A DNA stretch of 64,000 bases from Bufo bufo (GCF_905171765.1 NC_053392.1:404464065-404528064); one strand, 5' to 3'; counted from the stretch's first letter, positions 32,642 through 45,325 are shown. Made by a program: numbers and translations. Notes: a model not told the origin generated them from the letters alone.

Positions 32642-34893
32642 ATTTGGCTACATATCTTACTTCTGTCTACTTTTTACCAGTTACTGATATTAGGAAAAGG
32701 GAAGCAAAGATAGACAATTGGGTAAAGGAGTGGTTTTAATGCCTTTGAAATTGAGCACACATTTTCTGTACCATAGCTGACCTGATGTCCTGCTTCCAAT
32801 GCCAATCACACAGTTCTTCTGGTTCAGTTATGGCACAGGAAAGGAGTTTGCCTTCTCTCTGTGTCGGCAGTATGTTTGACTTGATGCAGTAGCTAAGCCA
32901 TCACTCTTCTCCTCTTCTCCATTAACAATGATGTGGAGACAGAGAAGAAGCCTGTTTAGTTTTATTTCACTGAGCAGTACAGCCAGAGACCCTGTTCAGT
33001 GCATCATTAAAATCACAAATGAAACCAGAAGTAATAGTAGGACATCAGGGCGCTTATGATACAGAAACTATTATTAGTAAGTGCAACCCCTTTAGCCAGT
33101 ATAATCCCCTTCCTGACCAGGGCACATTTTTCATTTTTTTTTCAGTACATGCATAACTTGCGTACAAGCCATAACCTTTATCTATTTGGTTATGTAAATA
33201 ATGTTTGCTCATTTTCTTCTTCGGTGATTACTGGGTCTTTATTTTCATGTCAGTTTTATTTTGTGTATTTTTCGTTTGTTTTATTTTTTTTATAAAAAGG
33301 TAAATGTTAACACATTATTTTTCTAAAAATATTCTATCCTATGTACAGCCACCCCCCCCTTCCCGCACATAAGGTCATACAGGAAATGTATTTATTTATT
33401 TTTTAAAAACATGATTATTGCTGATTTCTCCTGTAACTGTGACTGATATATTTTCCCCAGTGACAGCATGAATACAGTCATCAGAGATGTTGTACAGAGC
33501 TGTGCATCCTTATTGCAGTGCTGACCTGGGTCTGCTAAGAGCCAGGAACTCGTGCAGACTGCCGGTCACATTACTGCTGGGACAGGGCAGGAAGTGGCAT
33601 TGATGCTTGCTGATCCGCATACACAGTGCTCATTCAGCGCTATGTATAGAGAAATGGGGAAGGCAGGGACAGTGAAAAACTGTCCCTGCCTCCTCTATGG
33701 TGAGCCCTCCTATGACTGACAGTGGGCTACCTGCTCCCGCAGATTCACAATTAGTGCGCAGCTGCGATCTCTGCAAGGATGTTTTAAAACGATATGTGCG
33801 GAGAGCCCAGATGTATATTGTCAACATGGTCGGCAAGTGTTTAATCTTTTCAGAAAACATAATCATGTGATTCAAATGTACAATGTAAACTTGTAGAAAC
33901 CGTACATCAAAGTGCATGTACTTAGAGAGGGAGTCATGCAGAAAGAGCTGTACTCTGGCTCGACCTGTGCAGTTATTTCACAGCATGCAGCACATACCAT
34001 AGGAGATAAATGCCGATGATATAGTTTAAAGAAAGAAAAAATGTTAAATAGATTTGTATGTGTTCTTTATGCTTGGAATTGCACACTGATTGTTTTTCTC
34101 AGTGAATTGTGTGACTAACTGTTTCCTTGACCCCCTTCAAAAATTTCATCTCCAATTAACTATCCGTTCAACCTGCGCATGGCTGTAGTAAAACTCGAAA
34201 TGACCTTATTTCCAATGGTCTAGAATACATATGACCTGAAGCCACACAGACATGTCACATACTGTTAAAATAGACAACAAGGTATTTATCTGCAAGCTTC
34301 TTAAGCATTAATATTGGAACAGCTGTATTCCTTTCCAGGGAAATAAACAGGTCCTCTAAATTCTAGACCACCAGTGCTATGCTGTAAGTTGAAATCTTTT
34401 AGTACATGTTGACAGTAGCTTTCTTTTATAAGGGATAGTTATCAGACTCTGAAATATATTTCAGTAGCTGCCAACTGTATTTCAGTAAGACTCACAGCAG
34501 GGCAAGTTAATCACTAGAAATAAAGTCAGCCATGCTGTGAGTCAGAATACAGAGAGGAAGAGGACAGATTCAAAAAAGAAATGCCGTAATATAATCTGGC
34601 AAGTTTCAGTGATGTGTTGCCCTTATGTATTTAGCAGCTTTCCAACAAATAGATAGGATTGTTGATTTAACAGTGATCTGCGTCCTACATTGCACCAGTG
34701 TATAGACAAACTTAATGGAATAATTCTGATAACGAATGAAGCTTATACTGAGTGGGACAACACATTGCAAGTAAAAGCAAAATCACAGCACTCGGAATAA
34801 AATGTGATGTAAAAGCTGCTCTTACAGAACAAAGCAGATGAATTTGTTCTGTATTCCAAAAGCAGAATTGGAATAAAACCCCTTCCCTAAGAA
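32642..34893. other. No gene seen
   Basis: Mostly unique-looking AT-rich DNA. 33095-33420 (CCCCTTCCTGACCAGGGCAC followed by T-rich sequence) resembles the start of a TTAA-type non-coding repeat, but no ends were found. No exon or RNA gene recognised. Confidence 0.35.
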
Positions 34894-35064
34894 TATTTTC
34901 ACAATGTCCGGTTTTTGCATGCAGTTTTAGAAGCCAAAACCAGGAGTGAATAAAAAAAATAAAAAAATCATATCTGTCCTTTATACTCCTGTCCTTTTAT
35001 GATCCACTCCTGATGTTGGCTTCCAAAACTGCATCAGGAAACCTGACCATGTGGCTGTCCTAAG
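34894..35064. mobile_element. Small foldback MITE
   Basis: CCGGTTTTTGCATGCAGTTT and AGAAGCCAAAACCAGGAGTG on the left are mirrored by CACTCCTGATGTTGGCTTCC and AAACTGCATCAGGAAACC on the right. No clear duplication was read. A partial relative is near 9820-9870. Confidence 0.65.
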
Positions 35065-35270
35065 TAATGTTTAAAGTGTCCCTCCAGCCATACTCTTCCT
35101 CCCAATCTGCCAAAGGTGTAAAGAGATGCAGGGACACTCGTTTATGAAGTCCGACACTATAGGTCCCTGTGCACATACAGATGTAGCCAAGCTAAACTTT
35201 ACTCTGATAACACATGCGCAGTGTTATCTTGGTTATCTCGTGACAACAACCATTGTAATCCACTGAAAGA

Positions 35271-35510
35271 TTAATTATCTTTTTTTGCCATTCTTTGCTT
35301 AAACATGTTAACCATCAGGTTTAGCGCAGCTGCAATCGGTAAATTGTTCTCAATGATGAAGATTAAAACCACCAGTGAAAATATGTGTTGCATCTGTGTG
35401 TATCTATTGGAACTTCTTAATAAACCTGTGTCCTTAGCCCCCTGATCTGATTGCCACTGCAAGGTCCGCCAGAAAAATTCATCAAATCCATTAGCATTAT
35501 AAAAACGCAT
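35271..35510 (-). other. Unidentified 79-codon open frame
   Basis: This - strand frame has mixed, protein-like composition (contains GFDEFFWRTLQWQSDQGAKD) and stops in an AT-rich run. I do not recognise it. There are no splice, promoter or poly-A signals around it that would make it a gene, and no terminal repeats. It might be a fragment of an old mobile element or a chance open frame. Confidence 0.2.
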
Positions 35511-35769
35511 AAAGTAACAAAAAAAGAACCATTATCACTTTGAACAGTGCTAATGTCCATGTTTTAACCTGAACTTATGATTATGTATAATCATGTTTAG
35601 AAAATGAACAAGCTATGTTTTGTACCATTTCATCCCATTATAATTGGTGGTCATGGCCCACTCCCTCACTAGGGCCCTAGAAATGTTTAGTGCGTATATT
35701 TCACTTAAAAAGCTTTGGTGTGGGGTTGCCCTCTACTTTTCTACTTGATTCCTATTTTGAATGCTTTTC

Positions 35770-35851
35770 ATTTATTGGTGATATATTGGCAGACTAGATG
35801 GCCAAATGGTTCTTACTGCCGACACATTCTATGTTTCTATGTTTCTATGTA
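35770..35851 (+). mobile_element. 3' tail of a LINE or SINE
   Basis: GGCAGACTAGATGGCCAAAT followed by GGTTCTTACTGCCG and the tandem TTCTATGTTTCTATG motif is the kind of 3' end left by CR1/L2-type retroposition; compare the TATGTTACTATGTTA tail of the LINE fragment at 57640. Only the tail is present. Confidence 0.6.
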
Positions 35852-36724
35852 AGTTTGTCAGATCATGAGCCCTTCACAGCTTTCTCTGAAGGACAATTTC
35901 TACCCTAATCAGACTTGTGCCCTTAAGAGGGATATCTACAGCTTTATGTTACGGCAGTCTTAAACTGGTCCATAGATAAACCTATAATTTAACAATTTTG
36001 TTAAACTTTAAACCAGGTTGTCCGGCTTCAGCAAATGAAAATTGGAAAATGCTGAGAAAGGTAATGCTGGTTTTACTATCTAGGAGACCATTTCTCCCAT
36101 GCTGTGCTTTGTGTACATGATTGCAGCTATGCTGTCATGTCTACATGTGACTGCCATAGTCAATCATAGGTCTCAGCGGTGCATTTCCATCAGGGAGATC
36201 CAGAGTGGGGTATAATATTAGAACATGTTTCAATAAAACAATAATCTAGAAATAAAATTAATCTGGTGTTTCAGGTGGAAACAAACATATTATCCATGGC
36301 CATCAATGATTTTTTAGGAAATTTACCAAGAGAGGTGTTGTCACTAGAGATGTCGCGAACATTAAATTTTCCGTTCGCGAACGGCGAACGCAAATTTCCG
36401 CGAATATTCGCGAACGGGCTAACCGCCATAGACTTCAATAGGCAGGCGAATTTTAAAACCCACAGGGACTCTTTCTGGCCACAATAGTGATGGAAAAGTT
36501 GTTTCAAGGGGACTAACACCTGGACTGTGGCATGCCGGAGGGGGGTCCATGGCAAAACTCCCATGGAAAATTACGTAGTTGACACAGAGTCGGGTTTTAA
36601 TCCATAAAGGGCATAAATCACCTTACATTCCTAAATTGTTTGGAATAACGTGCTTTAAAACATCCAGTGTGTGTATACGATCAGGTATGATGTTGTATCG
36701 ATCAGGTAGTGTAAGGGTTACGCC

Positions 36725-37240
36725 CGCTTCACAGTGAGAGACCAAACTCTGACAGACCAAACTCCCCGTTTATCGCACTGCAAACAACCGCAAACAGTCC
36801 ATTTGCACAACTGCAAACTCCCCATTTGCACAAGGTTGGATACCAAGCTAGCCATGTCCCATTCCTTGTCCTCACTGACGTCATTGAAGGTCTCTTCCTC
36901 CACCCAGCCACGTACAACACCAAGGGTCCCCGAAAGGTGACAACAAGCCCCCTGGGACACCTGCTGTGGTTGGTCTTCCACCACCTCAAAGCCACCTTTC
37001 CTCCTCTGACTCCTCTCTCTGCGTTGCCGCAGGTCCAGCAATCGACGACGACAAGGCTTCTTCTGGTGGTGGATGGTGACCACAAATCTTCCTCTTCATC
37101 CTCATCTACAGCCTGATCCAGTACTCCTTCGCAGGGCATGCTCCTGAAAAAACGCATATGGGATGAGGTCGATGATGTTGCCTTGGGTTTGACTGACCAG
37201 GTTTGTCACCTCCGCAAAAGGACGCATGAGCCTACAGCCA
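36725..37240 (-). repeat. Diverged second copy of a hAT coding segment
   Basis: This segment repeats 39105-39595 in direct orientation. Shared landmarks are CCCATTTGCACAAGGTTGGA, CAGCCACGTACAACAC, GTTGGTCTTCC, CGTTGCCGCAGGTCCAGCAA and GACGCATGAGCCTACAG. The two copies differ by many substitutions. It encodes no independent protein. Confidence 0.88.
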
Positions 37241-37289
37241 TTGTGCATGAGCGTTCAGTAACGCGCCCAAAAATTTATCTCTTTTTTTT

Positions 37290-37740
37290 TATTAAAAAAA
37301 TCTGTTCTTACCAGTTTAATCTCTGTTTTGTCCCCTATCAGGGGCCGGTGTATGGAATAGATTTTAGGAACCGGGAGATGAAAAAAGATGGTTGGTCGGT
37401 CCTCTTCCTTCCAATTTGGGGCACTGCGCGTGCGCCGTGCAATGTACTGTGCCAACCTATATGAGTGGTGTGTTAAGTATACTATTCCTATCAGTTTAAT
37501 CCCTGTTACGTCCCCCATCAGGGACTGTATTGAATAGATTTTAGGAACCGGGAGATGAAAAAAGATGATTGGTCGTCCTCTTACTTCCAATTTGGGGCAC
37601 TGCGCGGGCGCCGTGCAATGTACTGTGCCACCCTATATGAGTGGTGTGTTAAGTAGTACTATTCTTATCAGTTTAATCCCTGATTACGTCCCCTATCATG
37701 GACGTGTATCAAATAGATTTTAGACAAACCGCAAATAGTT
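37290..37740. repeat. ~185-bp tandem repeat in the left arm of the hAT element
   Basis: Two full units and part of a third share CAGTTTAATCYCTGTT, GATTTTAGGAACCGGGAGAT, TTCCAATTTGGGGCACTGCG and CCTATATGAGTGGTGTGTTA at ~185-bp spacing. The phrase CCTATATGAGTGGT links it to the repeat in the right arm (41600-42480). Confidence 0.85.
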
Positions 37741-38479
37741 GCTCAATAGTTGACACACTCATGACATAAATTTTATTCCTCTATATGTCATCTTGGTGTA
37801 GTGATGACTGTGCTCGTGCGCACGTTTGGGAGATTGCAGGCGATGGCGGTTTTTCAAAGCCTATGGTCGTGCTGAGGTATTTCAGTGACAGTTAAGTGAC
37901 CCAGAAAACAATGATTCCTGCAGTGTGGGCCCATTGTTGGCCTAGTAGCTTAAATGATCACCTTAGATGATCACAAAAAAAAATTCAAGTTTATCCTATG
38001 ACAAATTATTCAGCCAATTGCTTTTGTCTGTTCACAATTGAGGCAACAACCTATCATCTGGGGTGTTGCCAACATTGCCAACACACCTTATAGAGGTGAT
38101 CGCTTCTATTGTGATACGCAAGCCCCTTCACCACAACAAAGGTAACGATCACGAAGGGGAATTGACACATGTATGTATTTTTTGTTTTGTTTTTTGCAGC
38201 CACAGTGCAGCACCAGAGGCCAGAAAAATTAGGCAAGTACCCATGCTTGAAAAATTTGGTATTGTTGCAGCCGAAAAATTTATGTTTTCCAGGCAGAAAG
38301 TGTACTAAAACATTGCGCTTGAACCCTAGTTGGTGGCGGAGAAGTCACGTAAGTTATCCGGCATGCAGAGATTAGATACCAGCAGCGTGGGGACCATTTT
38401 TAGTCCAAGGCATCTCATCAGGCCTTTTTTAGTCAAATGCATCCCCACTGTCAGTCCCTTCGGTATCCACGCCTCATTC

Positions 38480-41293
38480 ATCTTAATAAAGGTGAGGTAA
38501 TCTAGACTTTTTGACCTAGGCGACTTCTCTTGTCAGTGACAATAACTTCTGCTGCGCTAAAGGTCCTTTCTGACAGGACACTTGAAGCGGGGCAGGCCAG
38601 AAGTTCTATCGCAAATTGGGATAGCTCAGGCCACAGGTCAAGCCTGCACACTCAGTAGTCAAGGGGTTTCATCGCTCCTCAGAGTGTCGATATCTGCAGT
38701 TAAGGCGAGGTAGTCTGCTACCTGTCGGTCGAGTTGTTCTCTAAGGGTGGACCCCGAAGGGCTGTGGCGATGCGTAGGACTTAAAAAGCTCCACTTGTCC
38801 TCCATCAACAACATGTCTGTAAAGCGTCCTGTCCTTGCCGGGGTGGTCGTGGTAGAAGGAGGATTACTTTCACCTCTTCCCCTGTTAGATTCCCGTTGTG
38901 CTGTGACATCACCCTTATACGCTGTGTAAAGCATTCTTTTTAACTTGTTTTGGAACTGCTGCATCCTTTCCGACTTCCGGTAATTCGGTAACATTTCAGC
39001 CACTTTCTGCTTATACCGGTGTTCTAGTAACGTGGCCACCCAGTACAGGATGTTCTCTTTCAGCCTTTTTATATGAGGGTCCCCTAAACAGGCATGACAG
39101 CATGAAAGACCCCATTTGCACAAGGTTGGATGCTGAGCTACTCATGTCCCGTCCTCGTCCTCGCTGATCTCATTGAAGGTCCTTTTCTTCCCCCCCAGCC
39201 ACGTACAACACTACGGGTCCCCAGATAGGTGACAACAAGCACCCTGGGATACCTGCTGTGGTTGGTCTTCCTCCTCCTCAAAGCCACATTCCTCCTCTGA
39301 CTCCTCTTCCTCAGACTCCTCTTCTCAGCGTTGCCGCAGGTCCAGCAAGCGATGATTATAAGGCTGTTTCTGGTGGTGATGGTGACCACAACTCTTCCTC
39401 TTCCTCTTCACGCTCATCTACGGCCTGATCCAGCACTCTTCGCAGGACACGCTCCAGGAAGAAAACAAATGGGATGAGGTCGCTGATGGTGCCTCTGTGC
39501 GACTGACTAGGTTTGTCACCTCCTCAAAAGGACGCATGAGCCTACAGGCATTGCGCATGAGCGTCCAGTAACGTGGCAAAAAAAATGCCCAGCTCCGCAG
39601 AAGCTGTCCTAGCACCCCCGGTCATACAAATACTCGTTGACGGCTTTTTCTTGTTGGAGCAGGCGGTCGAACATTAGGAGTGTTGAATTCCAACGTGTCG
39701 GGCTGTCGCAAATCAAGCGCCTCACTGGCATGTTGTTTCGCTGAATATCAGAAAAGTGTGCCATGTCCGTGTAGGAACGCCTGAAATGGCCACACACCTT
39801 CCTGGCCTGCTTGAGGACGTCCTGTAAGCCTTGGTACTTATACACAAAGCGTTTGTACGATCAGATTCAACACATGTGCCGTGCATGGCACATGTGTCAA
39901 CTTGCCCAAATTCAATGCCGCCAACAGATTGCTTCCATTGTCACACACCACTTTGCCTATCTCCAGTTGGTGCGGGGTCAGCCACTGATCCACCTGTGAT
40001 TTCAGGGTGGACAGGAGTGCTGGTCCGGTGTGACTCTCTGCTTTCAGGCAAGTCAACCCCAAGACGGCGTGACACTGTCATATCCGGGATGTGGAATAGC
40101 CCCTGGGGAGCTGGGGGGTGCAGTTCATGTGGAGCAAGACGCAGCAGCGGAAGAGGACTCAGCCGAGAAGGTTAGCGAAGAGGATGGAGTAGGAGGAGTA
40201 GAGGAGGTGGCACAGTCGTGGCAAGTCGTTGGCGGTTGTCACCAACTCCCGCTGCAGAGCCACGCATTCCATTCCAGGTATCAGTGGTCAGATGGACCCC
40301 TTGCCCCAACACTGTGTGCCAGACATGCCATGACTTCCTTTTCTACAATAGAGTACAGGTTGGGGATTGCCTTTTGTGGAAAAAAAATTTGGCCGGGTAC
40401 CTTCCACTGCAGTGTCCCAATAGCTACAAATTTTTTGAAGGCCTCAGACTCCACCAGCTTGTATGGTAAAAGCTGGCGGGCTAAGAGTTCCAATAAGTCA
40501 GCTGTCAGACGCCGGGCAAGGGGGTGACTCTGTGACATTGGCTTCTTACGCTCAAACATTTCCTTGACAGACACCTGACTGTGGACAGATGAGCAGGAAC
40601 TGCTGAAGGTGAGATGCGGAGTGGCGGGTGGTTGAGAGGGGGCAAGGAGGACAGCAGTGGTTGACGTGGCTGAAGATGCTGGACCAGGAGGAGGATGGTG
40701 GCTTTGAGTTTGTGTGCTGCTTGTACTCATGTGTTGATCCCATAGGCGTTTGTGATGTGAGATCATGTGACTTCGCAAAGCAGTTGTACCTAGGTGGGTG
40801 TTGGACTTCCCACGACTCAGTTTCTTTTGGCACAGGTTGCAAATGGTATCGCTGTTATCAGAGGCAGACACACAAAAAAAAATGCACACTGCTGAGCTTT
40901 GCAATGACGGCATTCTGTTGGTGCAACAGCATGCGTTGATTGGCGTGCTGTCTGGCTGACCCCGGGTGCCGATACATGCTGTCTGACTGTGCCACTAGCT
41001 CCTTGCGACGATCTCCCCTGCTTCCAACTCGTCTCCTCCTCCTCTCTGTCTCCCCCATCTGAACTTTTACCCTGTTCTTCTTCTCTTCTAGCGGGCACCC
41101 ACGTGACATCCACGGACTCATCGCCATCATCAACCGCTTCACTTGTATCTGACAACTCAGCAAAGGAAAGCAGCAGCGGTACATCATCATCATCACACCG
41201 TACGTCCATGTGTGTAATGCTGCCTGACTGAGACATATCCCTGTTAACTACATCCTCTGGCAATAATGGTTGCGCATCACTCATTTCTTCCAA
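38480..41293 (-). pseudogene. hAT transposase with BED finger, multiply broken
   Basis: Remnants lie in the proper order from right to left. An acidic N-terminal part (ATG at 41293, with DDDDVPLL and DGDESVDVTW) runs into a BED-type zinc finger (CNLCQKKLSRG ... LRSHMISHH, ~40780-40850) after a frameshift in the A run at 40871-40880. A Ser/Thr/Pro-rich linker and a domain with SVKEMFERK and VAIGTLQWKVPG follow (40281-40620). Core blocks KVVCDNGSNLLAAL and VPCTAHVLNLIV (39840-39960) and DSPTRWNSTLLMFDRLLQQ (39650-39720) correspond to the RNase-H-like fold. 38659-39123 has HRYKQKVAEMLPNY and LDRQVADYLA. 38490-38640 encodes the hATC dimerisation block (FAIELLACPASSVLSERTFS) with in-frame stops after it. 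Several frameshifts and stops make it non-functional. The layout resembles ZBED-related hAT-Ac transposases. Confidence 0.92.
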
Positions 41294-41599
41294 CTGATGT
41301 GTAAATAACTCTGACAGATCAAGTGAAGCGGGCTGTGGTGCTAGTGTTGGTGGTGGCGGCGGGCGGCGAGTGTAACTTGAGAGGTGCCTGAAGCTGATAT
41401 GGAGGAGGATGGTGCGTCAAGGTTCCGAGCGGAAGCTGTAGAAGATTGGGTGTCCTGTGTAAGCCAGTCAACTATGCACTCAGAATTTTCGAGTTCAGGG
41501 TACGTGGCCTCTGAACACTGGGTCATTATTCTAGGGCCAAAGGAAATCATAGCACCACGACCACGACGGCCCCTGCGGGGTGGCCTGCCTCAACCTATC

Positions 41600-42480
41600 A
41601 TTTTATTTAGATTAGTGGTACTATGCGTGCAAGGTACTGTGCCCACCCTATATGAGTGTGGGCAGTGGGCACAGTACAGTCTGTGGGCCTGACACACACT
41701 GGCAGACAACTGCAATTATATTACAGAGGAAAAATTGAATGACTTTTTTTATCTGCAAGGTGCTGTGCCACCCTATACAAGTAGTGGACACAGTACAGTC
41801 TGTGGGCCCTGACACGCACTGGCAGGCAACTGCAATTATATTACAGAGGAAAAATTAAATGACTTTTTTATCTGCAAGGTGCTGTGCCACCCTATATGAG
41901 TGGTGGCAGTGGGCCACAGTACAGTCTGTGGGACTGACACTCACTGGCAGGCAACTGCAATTATATTACAGAGGAAAAATTAAATTAATTTTTTATCTGC
42001 AAGGTGCTGTGCCACCCTATATGAGTGGTAGGCAGTGGGCACAGTACAGTCTGTGGGCCTGACACACACTGGCAGGCAACTGCAATTATATTACAGAGGA
42101 AAAATTTAATAAATGTTTTATCTGCGAGGTGCTGTGCCAGCCTATATGAGTGGTGGGCAGTGGGCACAGTACACTCTGTGGGCCTGACACTCACTGGCAG
42201 GCAACTGCAATTATATTAAAGGGTAAAAATTGAATGACTTTTTTTATCTGCAAGATACTGTGCCACCCGATGTGAGTGGTGGGCACTGGCAGTGGGCACA
42301 GTACAGTCCTGTGGGCCTGACACACACTGGCAGGCAACTGCAATTATATTAAAGGGTAAAAATTAAATGACTTTATCTGCAAGGTACTGTGCCACCCGAT
42401 ATGAGTGGTGTTCACACAGTACAGTCGTGGGCCTGTGGCCTCTCACACACGGGCAGGAAACTGCAATATATATATAGGAA
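41600..42480. repeat. ~118-bp subterminal tandem repeat, about seven units
   Basis: Units share ATCTGCAAGGTGCTGTGCCA, CCCTATATGAGTGGTGG, GGGCACAGTACAGTCTGTGG and CACTGGCAGGCAACTGCAAT. They lie between the transposase start (41293) and the right end. Subterminal repeats often bind hAT transposases, so these may be binding-site clusters; that role is inferred. Confidence 0.92.
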
Positions 42481-42916
42481 AAAATATATAAAGGCAGACT
42501 GATGTACCAGCCTAAAAAGTGCTTTTTGGGGTGCTGTCAGGATGCTGTCCATACAGCAGAGACGATCTTTGAGAACTGGAGTGGACACAGAACACTGGCC
42601 TAGCTAACGATTCACCTATTAATCAGCAGCAGCAGCCGCACTCTCCCTGCTCTAACAACACTGCAGCTTCAGAATTAATCTAAGATGGATGCTGTCCTTG
42701 CTTTTTGATAGGAGGTGGGAGGGTCTGGGAGGGAGGGTATGCTGATTGGCTGAATGTGTCTGCTGACTGTGAGGGACCAGGGTCAAGTTGCTCAATGATG
42801 ACATATAGGGGGCGGATCGAACATCGCATATATTCACCCGCCGTGGCGAACGCGAACAAGCGATGTTTGCCGGGAACTGTTCGCCGGCGAATATTCGGAC
42901 ATCCCTAGTTTTCACT

Positions 42917-44400
42917 GGTTAAGTACATTGCTTTGTACAGGTCCAGTGAGAAATATGAAATAATACCATATTCCTGCAGTACCCAAGCATTATTTCTGCA
43001 ATTTAAATAGTTACACAACCATCTCTACAGATTTTCATAAATAATTAAATTGCAAAATGCACTGCAGTTGTATTGCAATATCCAATTTTCTTCAGCAATG
43101 CATCTATTGAGGTAAAAAGGTCACATGTGACATTTGTGTGAATAATTTGTGTGAAAGGTTTATATACAAGCAATTACATGTTAGTGTTTTTATTATGTTT
43201 AATTTTATAACAGCAGTATGAAGGTGCTAACATGATTATTGCTTCTTTTGTAATTGGCCCGATGGAAATATAGTCTTGTATTGTTTGACCTCAAAATGTT
43301 CAGCTTTGAGGTTGTGCATAATAACTCAAGGACAGGCATAATAAAAAAGATAAAAACAGCCATTTCAGATATAAAGGCTGGAGTGCATTTGCTACTTGGA
43401 GAATAAACAGTCATATATTGCATTTTTATGCTTTTTTAAGTATTTGGAATGTACGTTAGTAAGGGGAAATCGTGCTTCTAGACAGCACAAAAAAGTGCCA
43501 TCAGAGAAATTAGTGACATTTTCATTCTAATGCCATTAAATTGTTAATTGGATTTTGCATTTCATTTCCATTTTTTTAATCTTATGTAAATTATAATGAT
43601 AAAACTTCTTAGGCATGCCTTTGAGCTTATGAGACACATTTCTGGTCATCAGAAAGCATTTTTTACATTTACAGAGCTCAACAAGGCCTGTGACTGTACA
43701 CAAAAAAGTGATTCTAAATTTGTTCTAAGCTCATTTTCATATTACACTCATTAAACTACGCAACTATAAAATCTGCAAAATTAATTCCATCTATTGCTCC
43801 CTGGCATATTCTCATTCTCCTGGATAAGATGAACTTTTACAAAGAAGATTATATAATTGCAATTGGATACTAAATAGTTGAGCAGAGACAGATGCTCTGA
43901 TATGGTCCTTCCGTGACTGTAATGATCATTTAAGTTTAGACAAAGGAGTAGAGGACATCATTACAATGGATAAAAATTACAGAATTAATTAGCATTTTTT
44001 GCCAATTGACATTCTTAACCATACTGTATAACACAATTGGAGAATCAGTTCACCTAATGATCTCATACATTTACCAAAAGTCAAATCTCCAGTGCATCCT
44101 AATAATTTTGCCAGAACTTGAGAAAACTCTAGTCTGGTGAAACAATTTGCCCACTGAAGAAGACACTCGATTAGGGTCAAAAGTGAAGATATGACAAATG
44201 TAATGCATCATAAAACTATATAACCTTAAAAGACCTGTACACAAAGTAGCATTACATCCTTTATTATAATTCTTTGTCAGGAAGAACCCTTTTTGCACTG
44301 TAAGTGAAAGGGTAATTAGAAAGAACTATCCAAAAGGTAGTCAACAGATCACTACCAGCAGACATTGTATGTGTAGTAGTTTTCAGAATGCATATGGTCT
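42917..44400. other. No gene; repeat-free TAAT-rich stretch
   Basis: No mobile-element signature. 43440-43720 is notable for its homeodomain-like words (GCCATTAAATTGTTAATTGG, TTTTGCATTTCATTTCC) in otherwise unique DNA. It could be a conserved non-coding element, but sequence alone cannot show conservation. Confidence 0.3.
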
Positions 44401-44870
44401 TTAAAGGCTATGTAGACCTTTGGGGGCATTTTTTTTTATTATTACATTGTACTCATTTTGAATAATGTTTTAATTGGTCTTTATTAAAAAAATAAGGCCT
44501 CCTTTTTTCTGTATAGGGCTGAAATGCTCTAGTAGCAACCTTTGGATTTTCTTTTCCATCAGACCAGGAGCAGGTGGACTCCTTATCTCTGCTCTCTGAC
44601 TATATAAACACTCATTATAGCTCTGTTTTTCATCTTACTGATAAGAATGTGGATTAAATAAGTGTTTATGACCGCTCAGTAGTTTAGAGATAAGGTTTAT
44701 TAGATGACCGGCAAAAATTAAAAGTCACACAGAAAAATGGCTTACCCTCTGTGACAAAACAGCTTAATATTTTTAATAAAGGCCAATTGAAAAATTTATT
44801 TTTAGCCAAAAATGAGTAACATGCAATCATTATAAAAAAAATTGCGTCCAAAGGTGTATATAGCCTTTAA
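44401..44870. mobile_element. TTAA MITE, AAAGGCTATGTAGACCTTTG end
   Basis: TTAAAGGCTATGTAGACCTT at 44401 and AAGGTGTATATAGCCTTTAA ending at 44870 are inverted copies. Blocks such as TTTTTAATTGGTCTTTATT and AATAAAGGCCAATTG pair inside. TTAA flanks both ends. Confidence 0.87.
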
Positions 44871-44978
44871 GCATCCTGTACAAGCAGGGAATGTTGGAAA
44901 TTTGACCACAACCTAAAAGTTGTGAACACAGCACAGGACATATCTAGACATAAAATGTAAAGAACATGAACCTTTGCT

Positions 44979-45325
44979 TTAAAGGGAACCTGTCACCGGG
45001 ATTTTGTGTATAGAGCTGAGGACATGGGTTTCTAGATGGCCGCTAGAACATCCGCAATACCCAGTCCCCATAGCTCTGTGTGCTTTTATTGTGTAAAAAA
45101 AACCGATTTGATACATATGCAAATTAACCTGAGATGAGTCCTGTATGTAAGAGGAGTCAGGGACAGGACTCATCTCAGTTCATTTGCATATCTATCAAAT
45201 CGTGTTTTTTACACAATAAAAGCACACAGAGCTATGGGACTGGGTATTGCGGATGTGCTAGTGGCCATCTAGCAACCCATGTCCTGAGCTCTATACCCAA
45301 AATCCCGGTGACAGGTTCCCTTTAA
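44979..45325. mobile_element. TTAA MITE, near-perfect foldback
   Basis: TTAAAGGGAACCTGTCACCG at 44979 and CGGTGACAGGTTCCCTTTAA ending at 45325 are exact complements. The arms remain paired almost to the centre (ATTTTGTGTATAGAGCTGAG, GCACACAGAGCTATGGGACT and mates, GAGATGAGTCCTGT with ACAGGACTCATCTC). High identity between arms suggests a young copy or a family that keeps its arms alike. Confidence 0.93.

Larger units (their letters stand above)
36337..42916 (-). mobile_element. Complete but decayed hAT transposon, 6.56 kb
   Basis: The element 36345-42908 starts TAGAGATGTCGCGAAC and ends GAATATTCGGACATCCCTA. The flanking octamers GTTGTCAC (36337-36344) and GTTTTCAC (42909-42916) match at 7 of 8, the expected hAT duplication. 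Subterminal regions are rich in GCGAAC/GTTCGC words. The transposase pseudogene is on the - strand. A ~118-bp tandem repeat lies near the right end and a ~185-bp repeat near the left. A ~500-bp segment of the coding region is duplicated (36725-37240 and 39105-39595). Confidence 0.95.

Noticed and set aside
35271..35510. Possible small host gene on the - strand
   Set aside because: Composition is protein-like, but no family, splice or promoter evidence; kept only as an unidentified open frame.
36718..37157. Open frames of 121 and 142 codons on the - strand
   Set aside because: They lie in the diverged duplicate of the hAT coding segment; the two overlapping frames disagree and neither carries a complete domain.
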